Positions 51,984 to 61,057 of a stretch of 64,000 nt of DNA are shown piece by piece. This DNA comes from Hyalangium versicolor (GTDB taxonomy: Bacteria > Myxococcota > Myxococcia > Myxococcales > Myxococcaceae): the NCBI RefSeq assembly GCF_020103695.1, contig NZ_JAHXBF010000038.1, positions 1 to 64,000 on the forward strand, in the 5' to 3' direction. The notes below the pieces were generated by a model, which searched no databases, was not told the DNA's origin, and saw only the letters and a program-made list of their open reading frames with translations. Made by a program: the position numbers and the translations under genes. The first letter of the stretch is position 1. Each line of letters starts with the position of its first letter.

Positions 51984-53243
51984 ATGAAAGCCCAACACTT
52001 CCTCATCGCCGCCATTCTCGTGGTGGCCACGGGCGGCACCGCCCACGCCAATCGCAAGATCGACGCGTTCACCGATCCCGTCCCCCCCCAGACGCTCCCC
52101 GGTACCTCCATCACGTCCGAGCTGTTGTGGGTGGGGACATTGAGCGGAGTCTCGAAAACCGAAGACAAGGTGTCCCAGTCCGGTCTGTCGGGTGTCATGG
52201 GGGAGAAGCGCACCGCCGCCTTGATCGCCACCACCCCGTCCAACCTAGTGACCACGAGTATTTTCGACGGCAGCCTCTCCTACGCCGCGGGGACCGGAAA
52301 GTCGGGGAGGCTCGTGCTCGAGTACGGCGGGACCACTCAACTCAACAAGAACCTCTCCTCGGAGCTGGCGTTCGAACTGGAGATCAACGGCGACATGGAC
52401 GACAGTGCCTCGCCTCGCCCGGTCCTGCTCACCGTGCGCGTGGGGAGTAATGGCCTGACGCGCTATGGCACGGCGCAGGTTTCCCTCGCCAGGGATGGCG
52501 TGTATCAGATTCCCTTCTCGCGGTTCAGCGGCGTCGACTTCACCGACGTGGATTACATCTCCTTCGACTTCGACGCCTCCGCGGTGAGTTCCATCGACTA
52601 TACGCTCATCGGTGGGCTGCGCACGGCCGACTGCCTGCAGACAGGTACCGTGGTCGCGGACATCGTTGTCGATGATTTCATCGCGAAGCTGCCGCAGAGC
52701 TATCTGCCCGGCAATGGCATGGCCGACCTCATGTGGGCCGGCACGTTCAACAATACCCAGAAGGCCAGCGCTCAGGAGACTCAGACCAACCTTCTGGGAA
52801 CGCTGGGCGGGCAGCGCAAGACGCTCATGGCGGCGTCGGACGTGACCAACTTCCTCACCACCAGCATCGCGAATCACGAGCTCTCATACGCTACCGGATC
52901 TGCGACTTCGGGCCGGCTCACCCTGCAATACGGGGCGACGGGGGACCTGAACGCGAACCTGAGCCGGGCTCGCGCGTTCGAACTGGAGATCAATGGAGAC
53001 CTGGACGACAGCAGCCCGATTCGCCCCGTGCTCCTGACCACCACCGTGAGGAGCAATTCCGTGATCGCCTCCTACACCACGACCCTGCTCCAGGACGGCA
53101 GGTACTACGTCGAGTTCTCCCGCTTTCCTGGGGTGAACTTCGCGGATGTGGATTTCGTCGAGTTCTACTTCAATGCCAGCCAGGTGCAGGCCATCGACTT
53201 CCGCTTGCAGGGAGGGCTGCGCGCCTCCGCCTGCATCCGGTGA
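51984..53243 (+). CDS. Secreted protein with two tandem homologous domains
   Basis: 419 residues, GGAG shortly before the ATG. Signal peptide MKAQHFLIAAILVVATGGTAHA. Two repeats of about 190 residues follow, sharing LLWVGTLSG / LMWAGTFNN, AFELEINGDMDDS / AFELEINGDLDDS and FSRFSGVDFTDVDYI / FSRFPGVNFADVDFV. Each looks like a beta-sandwich. I do not recognise the family. Domain duplication inside one gene is clear. Divergent from the lipase operon. Confidence 0.8.
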   Translation: MKAQHFLIAAILVVATGGTAHANRKIDAFTDPVPPQTLPGTSITSELLWVGTLSGVSKTEDKVSQSGLSGVMGEKRTAALIATTPSNLVTTSIFDGSLSYAAGTGKSGRLVLEYGGTTQLNKNLSSELAFELEINGDMDDSASPRPVLLTVRVGSNGLTRYGTAQVSLARDGVYQIPFSRFSGVDFTDVDYISFDFDASAVSSIDYTLIGGLRTADCLQTGTVVADIVVDDFIAKLPQSYLPGNGMADLMWAGTFNNTQKASAQETQTNLLGTLGGQRKTLMAASDVTNFLTTSIANHELSYATGSATSGRLTLQYGATGDLNANLSRARAFELEINGDLDDSSPIRPVLLTTTVRSNSVIASYTTTLLQDGRYYVEFSRFPGVNFADVDFVEFYFNASQVQAIDFRLQGGLRASACIR

Positions 53244-53348
53244 GCGAGGGGGCGCTTTCCTGCCAGCACCGCCCCGCCCCGTGCTCGACATCGAGGCCGA
53301 CGCCGCGGGAGAGGCTACAGCCTCTCCCGCTTCGAGAGCTGGCGACGC

Positions 53349-56300
53349 TCACCAGGGATACGGACGGAGACGCAGCTCGCGGGTCCCCGAGTACCCGTAA
53401 TCATGGTCGAGGACGAAGTAGTACGTGTGCCCCTCGACGGCGTCGAAGACGGGGCTCGCCGAGCAGGCGACAGGGTCGCACGACTCGCCCAGGAACCTCA
53501 TCGCGTTCGAGTCGGTGTAGTACTTCCCACTGGCGGGCGCCGTGAAGGAGTACACGGAGTCCACGGTGGACTCGCTCGAGCTGCCGCACGTGCCGCCATA
53601 GGGGTTCGCGCTCCCGGGGCCGTAGTCGTTCGTCATCCCCACGTTCGAGGTGGCCACCGCGGGCATGGCCTCGGACGCCAGGGTGAGGGGACGCGCGGTC
53701 GCGCAGGTGTCGTTGGGAGCGCCCATGTGCCCATACAGGTTGAAGGCTCCATCCCGGTCGTTGCTGTCGACCCAGAGGTAGTACGTCCCCGGATCCAGCC
53801 GGGCGGCCGCGATCCCCACGTTGTGACGGGCCTCATTCGGGGCGAGCTGAACGCAGACGAGCTCATCCGCCCGGGTGTTGAGCGCGCAGGCTCTGCGCAG
53901 AGACACGACGGGGAGCATGTCACTGTCAACGGTCGGCTCCACCACGAACGACACCTGCTGCGGAGGGCCGGACGGAACCGTGAAGCTGTAGACGATGTCC
54001 CCACCATAGTCGACGTAGTTTCCGCACGTCGGCCTTCCCACGCTCGAGGTGCTGTCGCCGGCATACGAGTTGTCTCCTCGCAAGAACACGTCCCCCGCGG
54101 CATTGAACGTCAGCGGCTCGGCCCTGTTGCAAGAGGTGTTGCGCGAAGGCTTGCTGAGGGTGACCTTCAGCTCGTAGGGGCCGGCGTCCTTGGCCGTCAA
54201 GCCATCGACCCAGATGACATAGGTCCCTGGTTCCTGCCGGGTGAAGCGCCTCAAGATCTTCCCGCCCGCGTAGGTCGCGAGGGTGCACCTGTCCTCCACC
54301 TCATACGCGGAGCAGTCTCGCTCACGCAGGGAGAAGACCGGCTTCCAGAGCGGAGCGGGCTCGGAGGGCGTCAGCTCGATGAGGACATCCTGCTCCTCCT
54401 CGATCGTATAGGCATAGGCCACGTCACCAGCGCCCAGCGGGGTGGAGTCGCCGCACCCTCGCGGGTTGTCATTCAACGCGGTGCGCGTGTCGCCCACGGC
54501 CCGGGCGACGCCGTAGCTGAAGACGAGCGGCTGCGCCGTCTGGCACGACTCGTTCACCGGCGGCAGCACGGGCGGGTTCTGCTGGACCTCGAGCAGGAAG
54601 CGCCCGAAGGACGTAGGCCCGCTCCAGTTCTTGTAGACGCCTCCATCCACCCAGAGCGAGTACTCGCCCGCCGGCAGGTTCGGCACGAAGAGGCTCACGG
54701 GCCCCGAGCCATCGGCGTCGGTGGTGTTGCAGGCCAGCTCGGTCGCGGCCACCGGGCTCGCACAGTCCCCGGCCTTTCGCAGGTAGACGACCGGCGCCAG
54801 CCGGGCATCCGTCGGCGTGACGAACACCTCGAGGCTCCGAGGCTCCGTCAAAGTCAGGTGATAGACCACGTCGTTACCGGAGGCCTTGGCGGAGGGCGAG
54901 CAGGTGGGGGACGCATCCCCCGCGGCGTTGCTGTTTCCTCCCAGTGTGGTGTCTCCCCAGGTGTGGGCCACGCCCGCGCTGTCGAAGACGAGCGTCTGCG
55001 CCGTGGCGCACGTGTCGTTGGCGGGGGGCACAGGGCTCGTGGTGTTGTAGGAGCCCGTCAGGGTGACGCCCGAGTAGGAGCCCGTCCCATCGAGCTGCAC
55101 GAAGTAGGTGCCTGCCTCGGGCAGCGCGATGTTGCAGGTCTCGCTGTGGGTGCTGCCCTTGGACTCGCAGACGGTCGCGCTGGAGGTGGAGCCGAACCTC
55201 ACGTACAGATCGCTGTTCCCCGTACTCCCCGTCTCCGCGCTCGTGACGAACCGGAGGTTGGTGGCACCCGCGGGCACCTGCAGGGTGTAGGCCACCGAGT
55301 CGCCCAGCCCGTTGATGTGGGTCATCGGGATGCCATTGGAGAGCGGGATGGAGGGGATGTACGTGCCCGTGAGGCTGACGCCCGAGAACCCCGTGGTCGT
55401 CTGCAGGCGCACGTACCAGATCCCTGCCTGCGCCGGAGGGGTGCAGTAGGAAGTGGACTTGCAGTCATAGGTGGTGCCATCCGGTGCGGAGCCATGCCTC
55501 ACGTACAGGGAGGAGCTCCCCGAGACACCGGAGGTGCTGAACGTGAGCGAGGTGGCATCCGCGGGCACCTCCAAGGTGTAGAGGCAGGACCACGTGTCGG
55601 CGCTCCCGGAGAGGCCGCGCACCGGCACGTTGTTCGACAGCTCCTGGGTGCAGTTGCTGGAGCTGTACGAGCCCGTCAGGCTGACGCCCGAGAAGGCGCT
55701 GGCGCCATACAGCCGCACGTACCAGGTGCCCGCCCGTGCCACGGGGACGGTGCAGGCCTCGCTTGTGGTGGCCCCCGAGGACTTGCAGTCGAACGCGTTG
55801 CCGTCCGGTGCGGAGCCGTACCGCACGTACATCGAGGCATTGCCCACGCCGCCGGTCGTGGTGAACTTGAGGTTGCTGGCCCCTGCGGGCACGTCCAGGG
55901 CGTAGGTGCAGGACCAGGAGTCAGCCCCCGCGAAGAGCTGGCTCACCGGCGAGCCGTTGGGCAGGGCCACGTTGCAGTCCATGGCAGTGTACGCACCGGT
56001 CAGGTTGACCCCCGAGAAGGCGCTCGTGCCATACACCCGCACGTACCAGGTGCCGCCTTGCGCCGCCGGGATGCTGCACGTCTCGCTCGTGGTGGTGCCC
56101 GAGGACTTGCAGTCATAGGTGGTGCTGTCTGGCGCGGAGCCACGCCGCACGTACAGGTCGCCGTTGCCCGAGCCGCCGCTCGTGAAGAACCGCAGGTTGC
56201 CCGCGCCCTCCGGCACCTCCAGGGCGTAGGTGCAGGACCAGCCCGCCGTCGACGCGCCGAGGGGGCCCGCCGCTGTGCCGCTGGAGAGCGGGAGGACTCC

Positions 56301-58466
56301 GGTGCAGGTCGGGGGGCTGCCCGCCGTGTACGAGCCCTTCAGGCTGACGCCCGTGTACGGGGTGGGCCCATACACCCGCGCGTACCAGGTGCCCGCCCGC
56401 GCCACGGGGAGGGTGCAGGTCTCGCTGGTGGAGGTGCCCGTCGACTTGCAGTCATACGAGGTGTCCGTCGGCGCGGAGCCGAACTTCACGTACAGGTTCG
56501 CGTCCCCCGAGCCCCCGCTCGTCACGAACTGGAGGTTGCTGGCGCCGGGCGGCACCTCCAGCGTGTAGAGGGGAGACCAGGAGCCCGCCCACGTCGTGGC
56601 CAGCCCCGTCACGGCCGTGCCATTGGGGAGGACCGTGGAGGTGTACGAGCCCGTCAGGCTGACGCCCGAGAACGAGGTGTAGCCCAGCATTCGCACGTGG
56701 TAGGTGCCTGGCTGCGCGACGTTGATGGTGCATGTCTCGGCGGAGCTGGTCGTCGAGGCCTTGCAGTCATACGAGGCATCCGTCGGCGCGGAGCCGAACT
56801 TCACATACAGGTCGCCGTCCCCCGAGCCGCCGCTCGTGACGAACTTGAGGTTCGTGGCCCCCGCGGGCACGTCCAGGGTGTAGAGGCAGGACCAGGTCGA
56901 TGCGGACGCGCTCACGCTGCTCGCCACGGTGTTGTTGGACAGAGGCAGCACGCTGCTGCAGGGCAACGGGCCGACGGCGCTGTACGAGCCCGTCAGGCTG
57001 ACGCCCGAGAAGGCCGCGGGGCCATAGACCCGCGCGTACCAGGTGCCCGTCTGGGCGGTCGTCGGGGCGCAGGTCTCGCTGGTGGTGTCGCCAGCGGACT
57101 TGCAGTCATAGGAGGTGTCGGTCGGGACCAGGCCCCGCTTGACGTACAGGTCGCCGTTCCCCACGCCGCCGCTCGTGACGAACCGGAGGTTGCTGGCGCC
57201 CGGCGGCACCTCCAGGGCGTAGACGCAGGACCAATCATTGGCCTGCGCGCTGACGTTACCCTCGGCCGTGCCGTTGGCGAGCGCGTTGGTGCCAGTGCAG
57301 CCCATGGGCTTGCCGAGCCCGTACGAACTGGTCAGGCTCACGCCCGAGTAGGCGGCGGGGCCCATGAGCCGCACGTAGTACGTGCCGCCCTGCGCCAACG
57401 GGATGGTGCAGGTCTCGGCGCTGGTGGTGCCCGAGGACTTGCAGTCATATGTGTCCTGGGTCGGCGCCTCGCCGAACCTCACGTAGAGGTCCGCATTCCC
57501 CGTGCCCCCGCTCGTGATGAACTGGAGGTTCGTCGCTCTCGCCGGCACCTGCAGGGCATAGGTGCAGGACCAGCGGTTGGCCGGCGCGTTGAGGTTGCCC
57601 ACGGCGGTGCCTGGAGTCAGCGAGCTGACGGTGGTGCACTCTTCGAAGTACGAGCCCGTCAGGCTGACGCCCGAGGCGCTGTTCGTCCCGTATGTCCGCA
57701 CATAGTATGTGCCCGCCTGCGGCGTCGGGATGACACAGCTGTCGGCGTTGCTCAGGCTCGCCGACCTGCAGCTATAGGAACTGAGGGTGGGCTCGGAGCC
57801 ATACTTCACGTACAGGTCGCCGTTTCCCGATCCCCCGCTCGTGGTGAACTTGATGTCGGTGGCGCCCGCCGGCACCTCCAGCGCGTAGATGCAGCCCCAG
57901 GCCCCGGACGCCACGCTGGGGTAGCTCACGGGCGTCCCTTGGGTCAGAGCGGTGACGTAGTCGCAGTTGCTGGGTTTCTGGTACGAGCCCGTCAGGGTGA
58001 CCCCCGAGAACTGGGTTCTTCCCTGCAGCCGCACGTACCAGGTGCCTGACACGGGGCTCGGAAGGGTACAGCTCTCGTTGCTGTTGCCCCCGGTCTGGCC
58101 GCGACAGTCATAGGTGGTGCTCGTCGGCTCGGCATTGAACTTCACGTACAGGTCCGCGTCCCCCGTACCCCCGCTCGTGATGAATTTGAGGTTGACGGCT
58201 CCAATGGGCACCTGCAGCGCGTAGAGGCAGGACCAGCCCTGCGTCGCCGCACCGAGCCCCGTCACGGGCGTGCTGGCGCTGAGCGGGACGGTGTCGGTGC
58301 AGTCCCCGGCGAGCGCTTGAATGAGGTGTTGAGGCGCCTCTGCTGATGGCACCTCTGGCCGGGGCTCGGCCTGGGCCTGCGTGCCGCTGGGGGGCTCACT
58401 TCCACATGCGACCAGGGCACAGAGCAACGACACTGCTTGGAAAAAAGTCTTTGCAATCGGTTTCAA
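53349..58466 (-). CDS. Giant PPC-domain repeat lipoprotein
   Basis: 1705 residues from TTG 58466, seven bases after AGGGAG. Lipoprotein signal with LVAC lipobox. Ten PPC (pre-peptidase C-terminal) domains in tandem, each with WSCLYALQVPAGATNLKF, SGGTGDADLYVKFG and FSGVSLTGSY elements, run from about residue 55 to 1135. Four modules of a second type follow (PANDTCATAQTLVF...), ending RELRLRPYPW. No protease domain is attached, unlike most PPC proteins. Probably an outer-surface binding protein. The opposite strand is open over 1500 codons, an effect of GC bias, not a gene. Confidence 0.88.
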   Translation of the reverse strand: MKPIAKTFFQAVSLLCALVACGSEPPSGTQAQAEPRPEVPSAEAPQHLIQALAGDCTDTVPLSASTPVTGLGAATQGWSCLYALQVPIGAVNLKFITSGGTGDADLYVKFNAEPTSTTYDCRGQTGGNSNESCTLPSPVSGTWYVRLQGRTQFSGVTLTGSYQKPSNCDYVTALTQGTPVSYPSVASGAWGCIYALEVPAGATDIKFTTSGGSGNGDLYVKYGSEPTLSSYSCRSASLSNADSCVIPTPQAGTYYVRTYGTNSASGVSLTGSYFEECTTVSSLTPGTAVGNLNAPANRWSCTYALQVPARATNLQFITSGGTGNADLYVRFGEAPTQDTYDCKSSGTTSAETCTIPLAQGGTYYVRLMGPAAYSGVSLTSSYGLGKPMGCTGTNALANGTAEGNVSAQANDWSCVYALEVPPGASNLRFVTSGGVGNGDLYVKRGLVPTDTSYDCKSAGDTTSETCAPTTAQTGTWYARVYGPAAFSGVSLTGSYSAVGPLPCSSVLPLSNNTVASSVSASASTWSCLYTLDVPAGATNLKFVTSGGSGDGDLYVKFGSAPTDASYDCKASTTSSAETCTINVAQPGTYHVRMLGYTSFSGVSLTGSYTSTVLPNGTAVTGLATTWAGSWSPLYTLEVPPGASNLQFVTSGGSGDANLYVKFGSAPTDTSYDCKSTGTSTSETCTLPVARAGTWYARVYGPTPYTGVSLKGSYTAGSPPTCTGVLPLSSGTAAGPLGASTAGWSCTYALEVPEGAGNLRFFTSGGSGNGDLYVRRGSAPDSTTYDCKSSGTTTSETCSIPAAQGGTWYVRVYGTSAFSGVNLTGAYTAMDCNVALPNGSPVSQLFAGADSWSCTYALDVPAGASNLKFTTTGGVGNASMYVRYGSAPDGNAFDCKSSGATTSEACTVPVARAGTWYVRLYGASAFSGVSLTGSYSSSNCTQELSNNVPVRGLSGSADTWSCLYTLEVPADATSLTFSTSGVSGSSSLYVRHGSAPDGTTYDCKSTSYCTPPAQAGIWYVRLQTTTGFSGVSLTGTYIPSIPLSNGIPMTHINGLGDSVAYTLQVPAGATNLRFVTSAETGSTGNSDLYVRFGSTSSATVCESKGSTHSETCNIALPEAGTYFVQLDGTGSYSGVTLTGSYNTTSPVPPANDTCATAQTLVFDSAGVAHTWGDTTLGGNSNAAGDASPTCSPSAKASGNDVVYHLTLTEPRSLEVFVTPTDARLAPVVYLRKAGDCASPVAATELACNTTDADGSGPVSLFVPNLPAGEYSLWVDGGVYKNWSGPTSFGRFLLEVQQNPPVLPPVNESCQTAQPLVFSYGVARAVGDTRTALNDNPRGCGDSTPLGAGDVAYAYTIEEEQDVLIELTPSEPAPLWKPVFSLRERDCSAYEVEDRCTLATYAGGKILRRFTRQEPGTYVIWVDGLTAKDAGPYELKVTLSKPSRNTSCNRAEPLTFNAAGDVFLRGDNSYAGDSTSSVGRPTCGNYVDYGGDIVYSFTVPSGPPQQVSFVVEPTVDSDMLPVVSLRRACALNTRADELVCVQLAPNEARHNVGIAAARLDPGTYYLWVDSNDRDGAFNLYGHMGAPNDTCATARPLTLASEAMPAVATSNVGMTNDYGPGSANPYGGTCGSSSESTVDSVYSFTAPASGKYYTDSNAMRFLGESCDPVACSASPVFDAVEGHTYYFVLDHDYGYSGTRELRLRPYPW

Positions 58467-58947
58467 CGATGTTCTCCCTCATGGTGAGATTGCAGTTGCT
58501 CCAGGCATCACATCGCGCCCACCCACAGCTCGGGCAACCCTGTGAGGGCATCGCGAACGTCGATACGCAAATGTGTATTTAGCCGTGAGGCCTGACATCA
58601 AGGCTCCGCCCGCTCGCGAAGTCACGAGATAGGGGAAATCCCCAAGGTCAACCCTCGAGGCTCTCGTCACCGCTGCACGTGGAGCTCGCGAGCGTCAGCG
58701 CGGCGCTGTGCTCCGGGTCCGGTGAGGCCTGCCAATGGCTTCATGATGCTCTTGGCAAGGGAAGCATTGTTGGTGGACGTCCGGCGCCGCGCCGCCTCTG
58801 ATGCCAGCCTGCGGCTACGGTGAGTTCTCGTCGCTTCAGATGTCCACGAACGTTTGACCGATGCCGTCTACGACTCGGTCCCGCCAGCCCCCGGTCCCAC
58901 AAGCGGAAGCGTGACCTTGAAAGTGGAGCCTTGTCCCGGCTTTGACT
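58467..58947. other. Intergenic stretch, nothing recognised
   Basis: 481 bp between the PPC lipoprotein start and the small zinc-finger protein. No coding bias on either strand, no repeat and no strong hairpin seen. The lipoprotein promoter should lie in the first 100 bp. Confidence 0.4.
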
Positions 58948-59358
58948 TCACCTCCACCCCAATCCACCGCACCAGGCGCAGTCCCTACTACCGAAATGGC
59001 CCCTGCCAGAGCAGGGCTCGCAGTCTCTGGCGCCGTCGGGCCTCCGGGGAAGCATCTCCGCCAGCTCGGGATACTTCTTGCTCCCGACCCGGAGGGCCTG
59101 GGCCCGCCAGGCATTGGCGTCCAGGGGTTCCACCTCTTCAGGTGGGTTCCAGCGCTGGTTGCTGTGAAAGAAGAGCCACTCACCCGTGGGCTTGAGCGCG
59201 ATGCACCCACCGATGTCCGCATAGAGCGGTAGCGCCCCATAGTGGATGGCGATGCTCCGGTAGTCTTCCCCGAGTGGGCCTGTGTCCGTGGAATCCCGAA
59301 GTTCGGACACTCTCTGCTCGATGAGCGGTGCCAGACGGGAGGGAAGGGTAATCATCAT
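58948..59358 (-). CDS. Small SUKH-like protein with DnaJ-type zinc motif
   Basis: 136 residues from ATG with GGAGG six bases upstream. The first 95 residues (YGALPLYADIGGCIALKPTGEW, FFHSNQRW) have the feel of a SMI1/KNR4 (SUKH) fold, a superfamily rich in immunity proteins. The end, CEPCSGRGHFGSRDCAWCGG, holds two CxxCxGxG-type knuckles like the DnaJ zinc centre. The combination is not one I recognise. Function open. Confidence 0.6.
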   Translation of the reverse strand: MMITLPSRLAPLIEQRVSELRDSTDTGPLGEDYRSIAIHYGALPLYADIGGCIALKPTGEWLFFHSNQRWNPPEEVEPLDANAWRAQALRVGSKKYPELAEMLPRRPDGARDCEPCSGRGHFGSRDCAWCGGLGWR

Positions 59359-59387
59359 CGGATACCTCCATCCTACCAGGCGCGGGC

Positions 59388-59590
59388 TTGTCGTTCGACT
59401 TGGACGTGTTGGCCTGCGAGCGGTGCGGAGGCAGGCTTAAGGGTGTTGGCGTACGTAAAGTAGGCGGGAGGGGAGAGCGCGATTCGAGCACGATGATCTA
59501 CGGCTTGAGCCTGCTCAGCGGTCGGGCGAGCCCGCGAAGAAGGGCTGAGCGTCCCCCAAGCTTGGGCATCGAAGCCGATGGAGGTGAGGG
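59388..59590 (+). pseudogene. Scrap of an IS91-like transposase C-terminus
   Basis: LSFDLDVLACERCGGRL matches the zinc-finger end of IS91-family transposases (VDVLxCPRCGGRL...). The expected next residues (LRVLAYVK) occur in the neighbouring frame, so a frameshift lies near 59438. Only the end is left. The rest of 59359-59676 has no gene. Confidence 0.4.
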
Positions 59591-59676
59591 AGGACGCGTG
59601 AGCCGTCATGGTAGGCTCGCTTTGTTATCGGAGGCCGCGCCAGCGGCGGGGTTTCAGTCTCGGCAAGGTGTGGATC

Positions 59677-60972
59677 ATGGCTGCTCGAGTGGTGCTCATC
59701 GGCAAGGACAGCGACCGCCTCTTCGCGCTGGGCCGGGCGTTCACGGAGCTGGGGGCCGGCAAGGTGAGCTACGTGGAGTCGCCGCTCCACGCCACCTCGC
59801 AGCTGACTGCTGACGAGGATCCGATCGCCTTCCTCTTGATGCCAGGCACGCGCCAGCTGGTCCTCCAACGGTTGCTGCTGGAGCACCAGCGCCAGTCCTC
59901 CAGGGCGCGTTTGTTCATGCTCGTCTCCGGCACGCCCGACGTTCCCTCGGGAGTCACTCCGATCGAGGACGTGCCCGAGGTCCAGAGCATCGCCGAGCGG
60001 CTCTGGCGAGAGCTGCGGCTGGCCCTCCCTCGCTTCGATCAGGGCACGCTGGTGTCCTCGTTCTGGAGATGTACGGTCTCTCGGGCCTGGGACCGGCAGC
60101 GCGCGCGGACTGTACTGCTCGCTCGCCTGCCCATGCTCGAGGGAGGCCAGGACGGGGAACTGGTAGCCGACTGGCTGGAGGAGGTACGGCGGGCCCAGGC
60201 CGTCCAGCACCGCAACCTGCCCCCACTGCTCGAGGCGGGCCACCTGGAGGATGAATGCTTCCAGCTCTGGGAGGACCTGACAGGCGTGCCGCTCAAGGAT
60301 CGCATCTACCCCAGGTTCATGAAGGGCCTGCGGCCCCTGAGCGTCGAGTCCTGCATCTGGGTGGCCACACAGGTGACGGAAGCGCTGGCGGAGATCCACC
60401 GAGCGGGCCTGCGCCACTACCTGCTCGATCCGGCCACGGTCTGGGTGCTGCCAGACGGAGGCGTGCGGCTGATGTACCTGGGCTTCGGCCGCGAGGCCAT
60501 TCAGACACGGCGGTCGATCGGCGGCTACGTCAGCTCCGTCGTCCCATCCATGGCGGACATGGCGCCCGAAGAACTGGACCCCTCCCACCCGCGCAGCGAT
60601 GCGCGCACGGACGTGTACCGGCTCGGGTTGCTGCTCTACGAGATGCTCTTCAAGCACCACCCCTTCTATCAACGGAACGATCCCCTGGCCGAGATGAAGG
60701 CCATCCGCGAGAAGGTCCTCGAGCCGCCGATGGAGAGCCGGCCGGAGATGCCAGCGGGCCTGGTGTCGCTCATGCTGCGGATGCTGGAGAAGAATCCGGA
60801 CCGGCGCCCGGCGAACGCCGCGGAAGCACTGGAGGCCCTCAAACCCTTGCGCGCTCGCAGCGCCCTCTTCCGCGCGCCTGAGGAGCTGGGCCAGTGGAGC
60901 CAGGAGTTCCTGCGCACACGAGGCGGCGAGGACTCAGCAGGAGGAGGCGGCAGCGGAGAGAGTGGCGCCTGA
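59677..60972 (+). CDS. Pseudokinase with N-terminal receiver-like domain
   Basis: 431 residues from ATG 59677. Residues about 1-120 resemble a degenerate response-regulator receiver (MAARVVLIGKDSDRLFALG, FLLMPGTRQL). The rest is a Ser/Thr-kinase fold in which the late helices are clear (MADMAPEELDP, DVYRLGLLLYEMLFKHHPF, MLEKNPDRRPANAAEAL). The catalytic HRD loop reads RHYLLDPATVW and the DFG position reads YLGF, so phosphotransfer is very unlikely. Probably a scaffold or regulator. Convergent with the P450 gene. Confidence 0.85.
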   Translation: MAARVVLIGKDSDRLFALGRAFTELGAGKVSYVESPLHATSQLTADEDPIAFLLMPGTRQLVLQRLLLEHQRQSSRARLFMLVSGTPDVPSGVTPIEDVPEVQSIAERLWRELRLALPRFDQGTLVSSFWRCTVSRAWDRQRARTVLLARLPMLEGGQDGELVADWLEEVRRAQAVQHRNLPPLLEAGHLEDECFQLWEDLTGVPLKDRIYPRFMKGLRPLSVESCIWVATQVTEALAEIHRAGLRHYLLDPATVWVLPDGGVRLMYLGFGREAIQTRRSIGGYVSSVVPSMADMAPEELDPSHPRSDARTDVYRLGLLLYEMLFKHHPFYQRNDPLAEMKAIREKVLEPPMESRPEMPAGLVSLMLRMLEKNPDRRPANAAEALEALKPLRARSALFRAPEELGQWSQEFLRTRGGEDSAGGGGSGESGA

Positions 60973-61057
60973 GGCAGCGGCGAGGCAGCAACTGAAGAAG
61001 GGTTGTCGCGCTGAGGTGACCGCATCAACCGCTGCGCATCCGGGGCACGGGCCTGCG

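Noticed and set aside
53403..58049. 1548-codon open frame on the plus strand opposite the PPC lipoprotein
   Set aside because: It mirrors the repeats of the minus-strand gene, lacks any domain of its own, and arises from GC-rich codon structure.
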